A stretch of DNA of 64,000 bases from an uncultured Pelagibacteraceae bacterium (GCA_902520695.1 CABYOT010000007.1:1-64000); one strand, 5' to 3'; positions 21,322 through 32,065 are shown, numbered from the stretch's first letter. The notes: generated by a model from the sequence alone, not told the origin. A program made the numbers and translations.

Positions 21322-22246
21322 TTATTTGCAAATTCATTTTTAATTTTTTATAAAACATAATTGAAAAAACATTAAGTTGTCTATTTCTTTCTTTATTTAC
21401 TAACTCTTTAACTTGATCTTCCAAATTAATTTCTTTTTGAAATTCTCTTTTATCATTTAGTTTGATTAATAGATATCCACCTTGAATTTCAATTGGTTTA
21501 CTTATTTCATTTTTTTTGAGACTTATAATTTTTTTTTTAATTTTGTCAGAAATTTGGAGTTCATTTACCCATCCGATTAAACCACCATTCTTAGCGGTAT
21601 TTGATTCGCTAAATATGTTTGCTGAATTTTCAAAACCTATTTCGTTAATACTTTTATATATTTTCTTAAAAGAATTTTTTAAATCTATTCCTGCAGTTTG
21701 TACAATTAATATTTCTGATAAATTATACTCAAATTTTCTATTTAATTTTTTTGATTGTTTTAAAATACTTTGTCTCAAATAATCTTTGTCTATTTTTATA
21801 TTTTTTGAATACTTATTGAAGACAAGCTGATTCCAGAGGGCTTCAATATATATTTTACTTTTAACTTTTTCATAACTTAAATCTCTATCAGCTAAAATCT
21901 CGATAAACTCAGATCTATCTCTTATATTTTTACTAATAAGAAAATTTTCCTCAATCTTGTTAATAAAGTTATCCTCTTTTTGTAAATCATAATATTTTTC
22001 TAACTCTTTTTTCTTTATTATTTCAGTAATTAATGAATTTTTTGCAATATTTTCAAACTCTCTAGTTCCTAGTTTGTTTAACCTCGGATTTAAAAAAAGT
22101 AAGTATTTTTTTTCATTTTTTATATCTAAATTTGTAATTATCTCATTTTGTACTAAGACTTTAATATTTACTGAACTTGAGAAGGAATTACTGCTGAATA
22201 TAATTATTATTACAAATGAAATTAAAGTGAGCTTTAATTTATTCAT
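21311..22246 (-). CDS. surA: SurA-like periplasmic chaperone/peptidylprolyl isomerase
   Basis: Signal peptide, SurA N-terminal VLVQNEIITNLDI, parvulin-like GGLIGWVNE...GGYLLIKLNDKRE; between lptD and pdxA. Confidence 0.85.
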   Translation of the reverse strand: MNKLKLTLISFVIIIIFSSNSFSSSVNIKVLVQNEIITNLDIKNEKKYLLFLNPRLNKLGTREFENIAKNSLITEIIKKKELEKYYDLQKEDNFINKIEENFLISKNIRDRSEFIEILADRDLSYEKVKSKIYIEALWNQLVFNKYSKNIKIDKDYLRQSILKQSKKLNRKFEYNLSEILIVQTAGIDLKNSFKKIYKSINEIGFENSANIFSESNTAKNGGLIGWVNELQISDKIKKKIISLKKNEISKPIEIQGGYLLIKLNDKREFQKEINLEDQVKELVNKERNRQLNVFSIMFYKKLKMNLQINEF

Positions 22247-24640
22247 TTAATTTTCAAAAATTGTATTTGCAGCTCCTCGAATTTCTGCAAATGGTATAAA
22301 CCGTATTAAAAAAACTACACTTTCGTCTGGGACCAAACCTCCGTTTCTAAAAAAATTCTTTTGATATTCAAAATTAGCCATCAAACAATCAGTTTTATAT
22401 TCATAAGAAAGTTTATAAAATTGTGTAAAATCATCTTTCAAATCTTTAGTTGCATTAAACTTTATTGAATGCTCATCTGTAAGCTTTAACGAAGTGTTAT
22501 TAGTTATAATTTCACTATCTCCTAATTCATGATTTTCTGTAATATAATCAAAAGTAGTTACAAGTTTGTTTATACCTAATTTTGTATTAATTGAATTATA
22601 ATTTGAATAGTCTAGGTCTCTATCATAGGAAAAATTATAGTTTATTTCTATATTATTATCAAATTTATACAAAAGATTTCCTATAATGTCTGATCTAGTT
22701 TGATCAAGCTTGGTTTTTGTTGGAAGATCATTATTTTTCTTATCCTTTAATACATTTCCTAAATTTAATGCAAAAGTTCTATCATTAGATAAATTTAATT
22801 TTTCAAATTCTATTCCTACGGTTAGTGAGTTACCTTTTTCGACCATGTCTGATCTTCCAATTCTGTTTTGTGCAAATAAATTATCATATTCTAATCTTGT
22901 ATCACTAGATGAAATATCTTTACCATTTGTTGGGCTAAATCTTAATTGAAGGATCGGCTTTAAAAAATTTTTTGAATTTTCAAATTCTTTTTTAAGTGGC
23001 ATTTCAGACTTTAGAAGAACTGTTCCAAATATTTCATGATCATTTTTGTTTTCATAATTTGTTGAATTTTCAGAATAAGTATTATAGTTTTTAAGTAACA
23101 ACGCATAGTCATTTACAATTCCCTTTGAGGATATAAAGTCATATGAATTAAAAATAAAATCGTTATTAATTAATGCTTCAAAAGTATTTGTATCGTAAAC
23201 TTTTTGAAACCCAGATGATAGAAATTGAAAATTCCCATTATAATTTTTGTCAATATCGACAATTTTTGAAAAATTAAAATCAGGGAATATATATTGGTAC
23301 TTATCATTATCTTCTTTAGATAAGTCTTCATAAAGTTTAAAAGTACTATCAAAACTTGTATTTTCATTAATATTTTTATTTAAGCTTATATATGAAGATA
23401 GAGTACTCTCACTGTCTATTAAAGAGGTGTATTCCTTTAAGTCGTGTATTTTTAAGTAATTGTCATTTGTTACGTTTTGAATTTGAATTTTATATTCTGT
23501 ACTGTCATTAATATTTCCATCTAGTACTGCAAATAAATGAGTGTTTGTATTTTCAGTTCTATTAAAACTTAGATCAGCAATGAAATTAGAGTTCTTGAAA
23601 GCTTCTCTATATTCTGCTTGAAAAATATAATCATTATCAAGGTAAAATCTTGGTTTAAAAGTAATATCCCTAGAATCAGATAAAGCATAAAAATAAGGAA
23701 CATTTACTGAGGAACCTAGGTTATCTGAACCTTTATAGAAAGGAGTTAAAAATCCAGATTTTCTTTTTACACTTGGATCAGGATGATTGAAGTATGGGAG
23801 GTAAAACAATCTTTTGTCAAAAACCTTGAGCCAAGATTTTTCATATTCAAATAATTTTTTTTCCTTATTGTGGGTAAAAATATCGCTTTGAAGCTCCCAA
23901 CCTCTACAATTTTTGTTTGATTTGTTACAAGTGCTGAAAACAGTTTTATAAATCTTTGTATTTTGGTCGTTAGATATAATACCTTTTCCTTTTAAAATAG
24001 GGTCATTGTTAATGTTGCCGAAAAAAGAATTGTCAAAATCAACTTTTACTTCTTTTCCAACTATTTCGTTAATTTTAAGATTTAATTGAGAATTTTCAAA
24101 ATAATATTTATTAAAATTTTTGTCAGTTATCAAAATCTGTTTAGATGCAATTTTTTCATGAAGTACATCAAAAATTAAACCATTTTTAAATTCAAAATAA
24201 TTTCCTAATTTATCATTTACTTTTGTTAAATCATTACTAGATATTTTATTCAAATTTCTATCAAACATTATATCAATTGAATTAATTTCATAAGTATTTT
24301 CAAAATTTATAATTGTTTTATTTTTTGATAACACAATATTGCTTAACTCATTATAAATCATTTTATCACTTTCTATTATGATGTAATTTTGATTATCAAT
24401 ATATTTAACATTATCAAAAATTGTTAATTCGGAATTAAGTTTATCATAAACAAATTTATCACCCTGAATTTCTAAATTTTTAGCCGGAATTTTTGCAATA
24501 CCTTTAGTAGCAAAAAGCATATTTCCATCTGCTTCTATTTTTAGATTTTTTGTATCAAATAAAACTGTTTCAGCCCTTAATGTTGAATAAAAAAATATAA
24601 AAAAAAGGAGGACAAATTTTATAATCACTTTAACTTTCAT
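22247..24640 (-). CDS. lptD: LPS-assembly protein LptD
   Basis: OstA-like N-terminus, large beta-rich C-terminus, YLPYFNHPDPSVKRKSGFLTPFYKGSDNLG; lptFG-lptD-surA-pdxA-rsmA synteny. Confidence 0.92.
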   Translation of the reverse strand: MKVKVIIKFVLLFFIFFYSTLRAETVLFDTKNLKIEADGNMLFATKGIAKIPAKNLEIQGDKFVYDKLNSELTIFDNVKYIDNQNYIIIESDKMIYNELSNIVLSKNKTIINFENTYEINSIDIMFDRNLNKISSNDLTKVNDKLGNYFEFKNGLIFDVLHEKIASKQILITDKNFNKYYFENSQLNLKINEIVGKEVKVDFDNSFFGNINNDPILKGKGIISNDQNTKIYKTVFSTCNKSNKNCRGWELQSDIFTHNKEKKLFEYEKSWLKVFDKRLFYLPYFNHPDPSVKRKSGFLTPFYKGSDNLGSSVNVPYFYALSDSRDITFKPRFYLDNDYIFQAEYREAFKNSNFIADLSFNRTENTNTHLFAVLDGNINDSTEYKIQIQNVTNDNYLKIHDLKEYTSLIDSESTLSSYISLNKNINENTSFDSTFKLYEDLSKEDNDKYQYIFPDFNFSKIVDIDKNYNGNFQFLSSGFQKVYDTNTFEALINNDFIFNSYDFISSKGIVNDYALLLKNYNTYSENSTNYENKNDHEIFGTVLLKSEMPLKKEFENSKNFLKPILQLRFSPTNGKDISSSDTRLEYDNLFAQNRIGRSDMVEKGNSLTVGIEFEKLNLSNDRTFALNLGNVLKDKKNNDLPTKTKLDQTRSDIIGNLLYKFDNNIEINYNFSYDRDLDYSNYNSINTKLGINKLVTTFDYITENHELGDSEIITNNTSLKLTDEHSIKFNATKDLKDDFTQFYKLSYEYKTDCLMANFEYQKNFFRNGGLVPDESVVFLIRFIPFAEIRGAANTIFEN

Positions 24641-25712
24641 TTAGACGTATCAATCCTAGAGTACATATAAGGAATATGAGAATTTGTGGCAACCATACCG
24701 AGACAGTTACTGGCAATGTCTCATTTTTTCCAAATAAAATTGAGAAATAATTAATATAATAAAATATAACTGAAACCAATACTCCTAGTACAACTAGGAA
24801 AAATTTGGATTTTATAAAAGTCAGTTTAAACATTAATAATGCACCTATAATTGTAGTTAATGTTAGATAAATTGGCAAACTATAAATTTTATTGAGATGC
24901 AAACTAACATCAGTTGCAGAATACCCAATTGATTTATAATTCTTTTTCAACTTGATCAATTGTAGAATATTTAAAGAATTTAAATTTGAGTATAAATTTG
25001 ATATTATTTTTTCATCATAAGATGATTTATATTTAAACAATTTATAAAATTTTGTTTTTTTATCATTGGAAAAAATTTTAACATTTGATAATTCCCACTC
25101 TTTATCACGGATATCAGCTTTTAAGGATACTATTGTGTTTATTAAATTATAATCATTATCAAGTTCTGTAATTTCTAAATTTTCTAATGAATTAATATTA
25201 TAGTTTTTTGCATTAATTATGAAAATTCTAGTATTTTTTTTATCTTTTTCTTTAATCCATAGTCCATTTTCATTCACAATAGCCAAGTGATCATTTGTAT
25301 TTGAATAAGTAAATTTAATATTCAGGTACAAACTTTTTAAATTAGCTGAGAATGAATAATATAAGACTATAAGCACAATACCTATGATTAAAGAGACAAC
25401 CGAAATAATTGATGTTATTTTTAAATTATCAATACCATTAGACTTTAATAATTCTATTTCCTCTTTTTCATTGAGATTTATAAAAAAAAACATCACTCCT
25501 AGTAAGAATATAAATGGCAAAACCTCAAATATAATTGAAGGTATATTTAGAATTGTTAAAAATATAGGAATATAAACTTCACTTTTTTTATTTTCAAAGT
25601 ACTTTAATTCTTCAAATATATTTAAAAAAAAACTTAAAAATACAAAAACGATAATAATTATTAATATATTTTTAATAAATAACTTTGATAAATAACTTTG
25701 ATATTGTTTCAT
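24630..25712 (-). CDS. lptG: LPS export ABC transporter permease LptG
   Basis: YjgP/YjgQ family architecture; LPFIFLLGVMFFFINLNEKEEIELLKSNGI; adjacent to lptF and lptD. Confidence 0.9.
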   Translation of the reverse strand: MKQYQSYLSKLFIKNILIIIIVFVFLSFFLNIFEELKYFENKKSEVYIPIFLTILNIPSIIFEVLPFIFLLGVMFFFINLNEKEEIELLKSNGIDNLKITSIISVVSLIIGIVLIVLYYSFSANLKSLYLNIKFTYSNTNDHLAIVNENGLWIKEKDKKNTRIFIINAKNYNINSLENLEITELDNDYNLINTIVSLKADIRDKEWELSNVKIFSNDKKTKFYKLFKYKSSYDEKIISNLYSNLNSLNILQLIKLKKNYKSIGYSATDVSLHLNKIYSLPIYLTLTTIIGALLMFKLTFIKSKFFLVVLGVLVSVIFYYINYFSILFGKNETLPVTVSVWLPQILIFLICTLGLIRLNES

Positions 25713-25714
25713 AA

Positions 25715-26863
25715 TTATAAAAAATTTAGTCTAAATTTTGTTAAAAATAAAAGTATTAAATAATAAATTATTACTAATATAATCGGTAAGAAAATAATCA
25801 AATAAATAAAATTAATTGATATCAAAAAAAATTTTAAACTGATTTGTGACACAATTATCGTAAAGCTGCCAATTAAGAATATATTTAATTTGTGAAATTT
25901 AAAATAATATTTTGATTTTGGTTCTATAATCAAACTTGCAGCTATAAGTGAAATTATTAATGTATAAAAAGGTAAAACAAATCTTTTATACAATTCTTCA
26001 CTTATTGACTTTAACTCTCTATTTTTACACCTTTTATTATTAAAGTTATTGATTTTATTTTTACTACTTTCATTTTTTTCAAATAAATATTTTTTGAAAC
26101 AATTAAATATTATCATTGAGTCTATCTCTTGCATTTTTGGATGTGTTATAGATTTTGTAGAGAAAGTTGATAAATCATAATCTGTTTCTGAAAAGTTTAT
26201 AGCAAAAGTATTATTTTTATTTATATTAGTGATACCACCATTATAAAGTCTTATAATAAATTGATTATTTTTTTTAATAATTCTACCACTCTCAGCGACA
26301 ATAATTTTTGATTTATCTTGATTAATCTTCTCATTTATATAAATTTTTTTAAGTGAGCCATTGTTTTCATATTCTTCAACAAAAAAAGTTAAATTCTTTA
26401 CTACATTTATAAATTTTTTTTCAGAAATTAATTTAGGTAAAAAATCAATGTTTGATTGTTTAATATACATTCTTGCAAGGCTTTGAGATTTTGGAACAAC
26501 AAACAAGTTTAAAAATAATTGTAAAATTATAAACACTATAGATAATTTCAAAATAAAATTGATCAAATGAATTTTTTTAATTCCATTATTCCAAAATACT
26601 ATTAGCTCATTTGAATTGTTATATTTATTGATCACATAAAATACAGATATGAAAAATACAAAAATGATAATTTTACTAAATATTTTTGGTAAATTTAGTG
26701 AAATATAGTAAAAATAAATATTTAAACTATGACCATCATCAGATATTAAATCTAGAAAATTTACAGCCTGTATAATCCACACTATAAAAGTAATACTGAA
26801 AGAGGCTACTAGAAAAAAATTTACTATATCTAGAGAAAATTTACGAAATATTAATTTATCCAT
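25715..26863 (-). CDS. lptF: LPS export ABC transporter permease LptF
   Basis: YjgP/YjgQ family; N-terminal FRKFSLDIVNFFLVASFSITFIVWIIQAVNFLDLI; adjacent to lptG. Confidence 0.9.
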   Translation of the reverse strand: MDKLIFRKFSLDIVNFFLVASFSITFIVWIIQAVNFLDLISDDGHSLNIYFYYISLNLPKIFSKIIIFVFFISVFYVINKYNNSNELIVFWNNGIKKIHLINFILKLSIVFIILQLFLNLFVVPKSQSLARMYIKQSNIDFLPKLISEKKFINVVKNLTFFVEEYENNGSLKKIYINEKINQDKSKIIVAESGRIIKKNNQFIIRLYNGGITNINKNNTFAINFSETDYDLSTFSTKSITHPKMQEIDSMIIFNCFKKYLFEKNESSKNKINNFNNKRCKNRELKSISEELYKRFVLPFYTLIISLIAASLIIEPKSKYYFKFHKLNIFLIGSFTIIVSQISLKFFLISINFIYLIIFLPIILVIIYYLILLFLTKFRLNFL

Positions 26864-26918
26864 TGAAATTTTTGTTAATAATAAATATACAACATTATCT
26901 AATTAAAATTTCAAAAAA

Positions 26919-28355
26919 ATGAAGCTAAATTTAAATTTTGTAAATAAAGTCCCAAAAATCGCAAAGGACAACGAGATTATTCTCTTAACTCAAAAAGATA
27001 TAAAAAGTAAAGAGATTAAACAATTAGTAAAATCAGTTTTCAATAATAAACTTTTTTCTGAGGGAAATTTTCTTGCAAAAGATTACAACAACAAAAACTA
27101 TGTATTCGTAAATTGTACAAAATCAAAAGTTTCCTTAGATTTTGAAAAACTTGGTTCAAAATTATTTGTTTTTTTAAAGGAAAATAAAAAAGAGAATTCA
27201 TTTATAAATGTAGAAAATAATTTTTTTACTAATGTACAATTAGAAAAGTTTCTTCATGGAGCACAACTTAAGTCATATAATTTTAATCTTTATAAAACAG
27301 ATAAGAAAAAAAATGTTAATATAAATTTAAGTGTTGTTGGCAGTAAAACTAAACAAAAAAATTTATTAAGAAATAAATTAAATGCTCTTTTGGAAGGGGT
27401 TTTTCTAACTAGAGATTTAGTTTCGGAACCAGGTAACATTCTACACCCAGATGAATATGCAAAGAGAATTGTTAAATTAAGAAAGTTTGGATTAAAAGTA
27501 ACAGTATATGACCAAAAGAGATTAAAAAAATTAGGTTTTAACGCATTGCTCGGCGTAGGACAAGGAAGTATCAGAGGTTCTTATATGGTAACAATAGAGT
27601 GGAATGGAAACAAAAATAAATCAAAACCTTTAGCCTTCGTTGGAAAAGGTGTTTGTTTTGATACTGGCGGAATTTCACTCAAACCTGCAAAATTTATGGA
27701 AGATATGACATATGATATGGCGGGTTCAGCAACTGTAGTTGGTCTAATGAAAACTCTAGCTTTAAGAAAATCTAAAATTAATGCAGTTGGAGTCGTTGGA
27801 TTAGTTGAGAATATGCCAGGAGCCAATGCACAAAGACCTGGAGATATTGTAAAATCTTACAGCGGACAAACAATCGAAGTTTTAAATACAGATGCTGAGG
27901 GAAGACTAGTTTTAGCAGATGCACTTACATATACCGAAAAGAAATTTAAGCCAAGTCTAATTATTGACTTAGCAACGTTAACTGGAGCAATAATTGTTGC
28001 GCTTGGTTCTGAATATGCTGGGCTTTGGTCAAATAATAAAAAATTGTCCAAACAACTTTTTGATGCTGGAGAGCATGTAGAGGAAAAGGTGTGGGAAATG
28101 CCTCTTCATGAGAATTATAACAAATTAATGAATTCAAATAATGCTGATATGCAAAATATTAATTATGTTGGAGGAGCTGGATCAACAACTGCAGCCCAAT
28201 TTTTACAAAGATTTATTATTAATAAAACACCTTGGGCGCACCTAGATATTGCTGGAATGGCTTTTTCTAAATATGCTGGAGCACTCAATTCTGGTGGGGC
28301 AACTGGATATGGTGTTAGATTATTAAACAAATTTATAGAGGAGAACTATGAGTAA
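26919..28355 (+). CDS. pepA: leucyl aminopeptidase (M17)
   Basis: VGKGVCFDTGGISLKPAKFMEDMTYDMAGSA, NTDAEGRLVLADALTY. Confidence 0.96.
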   Translation: MKLNLNFVNKVPKIAKDNEIILLTQKDIKSKEIKQLVKSVFNNKLFSEGNFLAKDYNNKNYVFVNCTKSKVSLDFEKLGSKLFVFLKENKKENSFINVENNFFTNVQLEKFLHGAQLKSYNFNLYKTDKKKNVNINLSVVGSKTKQKNLLRNKLNALLEGVFLTRDLVSEPGNILHPDEYAKRIVKLRKFGLKVTVYDQKRLKKLGFNALLGVGQGSIRGSYMVTIEWNGNKNKSKPLAFVGKGVCFDTGGISLKPAKFMEDMTYDMAGSATVVGLMKTLALRKSKINAVGVVGLVENMPGANAQRPGDIVKSYSGQTIEVLNTDAEGRLVLADALTYTEKKFKPSLIIDLATLTGAIIVALGSEYAGLWSNNKKLSKQLFDAGEHVEEKVWEMPLHENYNKLMNSNNADMQNINYVGGAGSTTAAQFLQRFIINKTPWAHLDIAGMAFSKYAGALNSGGATGYGVRLLNKFIEENYE

Positions 28356-28758
28356 TATTGAACAAACATTATCAATAATTAAGCCGGATGCTGTAGAAAG
28401 GAATTTGCAAGATCAGATTAAAAATGAATTTAAAAATAATGGATTTAAAATTTTAAAGGAAAAAAAAATTCATATTTCTAAAGAAGAAGCTGAAAAATTT
28501 TATAAAGTTCATGAGTCTAAACCATTTTATAATGATTTGTGTGCTTACTTATCTTCTGGACCAATTGTTGTAATGAATCTTCAAAAAGATAATGCTGTTC
28601 TAGAAAATAGAAAATTGATGGGAGCAACCAACCCTAAAGATGCAGAAGAAGGAACGCTTCGAAAAAAATATGGTATTTCAATTGATAAAAACTCTGTCCA
28701 CGGATCAGATAGTGTTGAAAATGCTAAGATTGAATTAGATTTTTTTTTTAAAGATTAG
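28348..28758 (+). CDS. ndk: nucleoside diphosphate kinase
   Basis: EQTLSIIKPDAVERN, RKLMGATNPKDAEEGTLRKKYG, SVHGSDSVENA. Confidence 0.97.
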   Translation: MSNIEQTLSIIKPDAVERNLQDQIKNEFKNNGFKILKEKKIHISKEEAEKFYKVHESKPFYNDLCAYLSSGPIVVMNLQKDNAVLENRKLMGATNPKDAEEGTLRKKYGISIDKNSVHGSDSVENAKIELDFFFKD

Positions 28759-29320
28759 TTAAAAACTTATCAATAGCTTTTGGGTAAATTTCATGTTCAA
28801 TTTTAAGCACTTTTTTTTCTAAACTTCTTACATTATCTGATTTTAGGATTTTCACTTTCTTTTGTAATATAACTTTACCTGAATCTAATTTTTCTGTTAC
28901 TTTATGAATTGATGCTCCTGCAAATCGATCTTTATTTTTAATTGCTCTCTCATGTGTATTTAATCCTTTATACTTTGGTAAAAGTGATGGATGAATATTT
29001 AATATTGGTTTAGAAAATGTTTTTATAAAATTACCTGTTAAGATTTTCATAAATCCAGCTAAACAAATTAAATCTATATTATATTTCTCTAGTAACTTAA
29101 GTGATTTATTTTCAAAATTTGATTTATTTTTATTTCCATAAATTTTTATTTTAGATCTAGATGCATATTTTAGCCCCTCAGCATCTGGATTGTTTGAAAT
29201 AACTAATATAATTTTAATTAAAGAATTCTTTTTTTTTGAGTGTTTTATTAAAGATTTTAAGTTACTGCCTCTACCACTAATAAATACAGCGGTATTTTTT
29301 TTACCAGGATATTTTTCCAC
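28748..29320 (-). CDS. purN: phosphoribosylglycinamide formyltransferase
   Basis: AVFISGRGSNLKSLI, LAGFMKIL, ILNIHPSLLPKYKGLNTHERAI. Confidence 0.95.
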   Translation of the reverse strand: MEKYPGKKNTAVFISGRGSNLKSLIKHSKKKNSLIKIILVISNNPDAEGLKYASRSKIKIYGNKNKSNFENKSLKLLEKYNIDLICLAGFMKILTGNFIKTFSKPILNIHPSLLPKYKGLNTHERAIKNKDRFAGASIHKVTEKLDSGKVILQKKVKILKSDNVRSLEKKVLKIEHEIYPKAIDKFLTNL

Positions 29321-30323
29321 TTAATTTAACTTTTTTTGAATTTTTAATTATTTTTCCAATTATATAAGGTTTAAATTTTTTTCCAAAATATTTACATACT
29401 GAATTTAAATTTCTAGGATTTGTCACTAAACAAAAACCTACACCACAATTAAAGGTCTTTAACATTTCTTTATCACTTACACCCATTTTATATAACCATC
29501 TAAAAATTTTTAATGTTTTGACTCTATTTAGATCTATTTTAGCACATAAATTTTTTGGTATTATTCTTTGAATATTATCCACTAGACCCCCACCAGTTAT
29601 GTTTGCACATCCATTTATTAAATTTTTTTCATTAATAAGAGATAATTCTTTTACATAAATTTTAGTTGGTCTAATTAATTCGTCTTTGAGAAATTTACTT
29701 GTTTTTAAATTTATTTTTTTCTTTTTTATGAGATATCTCACTAAGGAATAACCGTTAGAGTGAAGTCCATTAGAAGGTACAGCTAAAATAAGATCATTAT
29801 TTCTAATTTTTTTATCAAGTATTTTTTTCTTTTCAACAAGACCAACAGCAAAACCTGCTATATCAAATTTCCCTTTAGTATAAGTTCCTGGCATTTCAGC
29901 AGTTTCGCCACCAACTAATTTGCAACCTGCGATATCACATCCCTTAACAATCCCTTTAACTAAATGTTTTAATTTTTTCAAATTAATTTTGCTAATAGAA
30001 ATGTAATCTAAGAATAAATAAGGCTTCGCTCCTTGGACGACCAAATCATTTACACACATCGCAACAAGATCTATTCCAATTGTATCAAATTTATTAAGAT
30101 CATTTGCAACCTCAATTTTTGTTCCAACTCCATCAGTGCTAGTAACAATGTGAGGGTCTTTTAGTTGTCTAGGTATTGGAGAGATTGCTCCAAAGCCTCC
30201 TATATTCTTAAAATCACCACTTTTGCTTGATTTTCTTGCTAGTGAACTTATGAACTTAACAAAACTATCTGCTTTTGGAATATTAACTCCACTCTTACTG
30301 TATGTTAATTTATTTGATGCCAT
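29301..30323 (-). CDS. purM: phosphoribosylformylglycinamidine cyclo-ligase
   Basis: TYSKSGVNIPKADSFV, STDGVGTKIEVA, GGETAEMPGTY, GGGLVDNIQRIIP. Confidence 0.96.
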   Translation of the reverse strand: MASNKLTYSKSGVNIPKADSFVKFISSLARKSSKSGDFKNIGGFGAISPIPRQLKDPHIVTSTDGVGTKIEVANDLNKFDTIGIDLVAMCVNDLVVQGAKPYLFLDYISISKINLKKLKHLVKGIVKGCDIAGCKLVGGETAEMPGTYTKGKFDIAGFAVGLVEKKKILDKKIRNNDLILAVPSNGLHSNGYSLVRYLIKKKKINLKTSKFLKDELIRPTKIYVKELSLINEKNLINGCANITGGGLVDNIQRIIPKNLCAKIDLNRVKTLKIFRWLYKMGVSDKEMLKTFNCGVGFCLVTNPRNLNSVCKYFGKKFKPYIIGKIIKNSKKVKLSGKISW

Positions 30324-30334
30324 ATAACAAAGTT

Positions 30335-31411
30335 ATGTATTTTTTTAAAAAAAATATATCAAACTGTTTATATATATTTTTCATATTTTTAACCTTTAAT
30401 TTTATAGAGTTTTCCACAAAGGAAGTGCTTGCTAAAACTTTTGTTGTTTCAAAAATTGAGGTTGAGGAAAAATATAATCTTAATTTTAATAAACTAAAAG
30501 TTATGGATAGAGGCTTTAAAAAAGCATTTCAAGATATCTCTCAAATGATACTTGAGAGAAAAGATCTTGATAAAATTAAAAATACAACAATAAATGATAT
30601 TAAAAAATTAATCGAAAAGTTTTCAATATTAGATGAAAAATTCATAAACCAAAAATATAAAAGTATTATGGAGGTAGAATTTAATAGAAAAAAATTAATT
30701 AAATTCTTAGATTCTAAAAATATAACTATTTCATTACCAAAAAAAATTAATGTCTTTTTTATACCAGTTATGATTGATTTAGAAACAAATAATTTTAATT
30801 ATTTAAATGAAAATATTTTTGCAGAAAATTGGGAAAGTATTGAAAAAAATTATTTTCAAATTTCTTATATTATACCAAATGAGGATGCAGAGGATTATTT
30901 AAGTATAAAAAATAACTTAGAAGATATTGAAAATTATAATTTCGAAAAAATATTGAATAAATATTATTCTGAAAATTTCATAATAATGATAATTTTCAAA
31001 AATAAAAATAATATTAAATTTTATTCAAAAATTAATTTTGATGATAAGTTTGAAATATTAAGTAAAAATTTTAAAGATAAAAATGTAAATAATCAAACAG
31101 ACTTAAATTCAATGATACTAAATATCAAAAACGAATATGAAGATAATTGGAAATCTATTAATAAGATGAGTTCATCTACATCTGTTCCAATACGATTGTC
31201 ATTAGAATCAAATAATACAAAAAAATCATTAAAATTAGAAAATGCTCTGGGTAATTTAGATTTTGTAAATAGCTATAATATTGAAAAGTTTGATAGTAAC
31301 ATGATTATATATAAAGTTTATTACAGCAGTAGCCCAAAAAGATTTTTAAAAGATATTTTATCTTACGATATTAGTATTGATACATCCTCAAGCAACTGGA
31401 AAATAAAATGA
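30335..31411 (+). CDS. DUF2066-like exported protein
   Basis: N-terminal signal segment; position between purM and hdaA as seen for DUF2066 proteins. Probable start MYFFKKN at 30335 rather than the track start 30302, which overlaps purM. Confidence 0.6.
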   Translation: MYFFKKNISNCLYIFFIFLTFNFIEFSTKEVLAKTFVVSKIEVEEKYNLNFNKLKVMDRGFKKAFQDISQMILERKDLDKIKNTTINDIKKLIEKFSILDEKFINQKYKSIMEVEFNRKKLIKFLDSKNITISLPKKINVFFIPVMIDLETNNFNYLNENIFAENWESIEKNYFQISYIIPNEDAEDYLSIKNNLEDIENYNFEKILNKYYSENFIIMIIFKNKNNIKFYSKINFDDKFEILSKNFKDKNVNNQTDLNSMILNIKNEYEDNWKSINKMSSSTSVPIRLSLESNNTKKSLKLENALGNLDFVNSYNIEKFDSNMIIYKVYYSSSPKRFLKDILSYDISIDTSSSNWKIK

Positions 31412-32064
31412 GTGAATTAAATCAATTACTCCTAAAATTAGATTATAAAACTAATTTTAATGAACATGATTTTTATTTATCGAAAAGTAATTCTAATGCA
31501 TTTAATTTGATTTATAGGTGGCCTGACTGGGATAAAAAAATATTAAATATATCAGGTGAAAAATTTTCTGGAAAAAGTCACCTAGCAAATATCTTTAAAT
31601 TAAAATCTAAAGCATTTTTAATTAAGGGAAATGAGATTGATAATTCAATTTTTAAAAGTATTAAGTTACATGAAAGTATAATTATTGATGATTTTGAAGA
31701 GTGTAACGAGGAAGAAATACTTTATTCAATTTTAAATCTAATAGATCAAGATAGTAAGTATTTGTTGATAAATTCATTAAAACCAATAAATGAAATTAAA
31801 TTTAGACTGCCTGATTTAACCTCAAGATCAAAAAATTGTCTTTACGCTGTAATTGAAAATCCAGATGATGAATTACTTTTTGCTATAATTTTAAAGAATT
31901 TTTCTGATCGCCAGATTAAAATTGAAAAAAAAATAATTAATTTCATAATTAGTAGAATTGATAGATCTTATAGAAAAATTGACGAATTTATATATAAGAT
32001 TGACGAATTAAGTTTAAAAAAAAAAAAACCAATTAATTTAAAAACCATAAAAGAGATTTTGTAA
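31408..32064 (+). CDS. hdaA: DnaA-related regulatory ATPase (HdaA/Hda-like)
   Basis: DnaA-like AAA+ fold: WPDWDKKILNISGEKFSGKSHLANIF, IIIDDFE, RLPDLTSR; C-terminal helices. Confidence 0.8.
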   Translation: MSELNQLLLKLDYKTNFNEHDFYLSKSNSNAFNLIYRWPDWDKKILNISGEKFSGKSHLANIFKLKSKAFLIKGNEIDNSIFKSIKLHESIIIDDFEECNEEEILYSILNLIDQDSKYLLINSLKPINEIKFRLPDLTSRSKNCLYAVIENPDDELLFAIILKNFSDRQIKIEKKIINFIISRIDRSYRKIDEFIYKIDELSLKKKKPINLKTIKEIL

Positions 32065-32065
32065 G

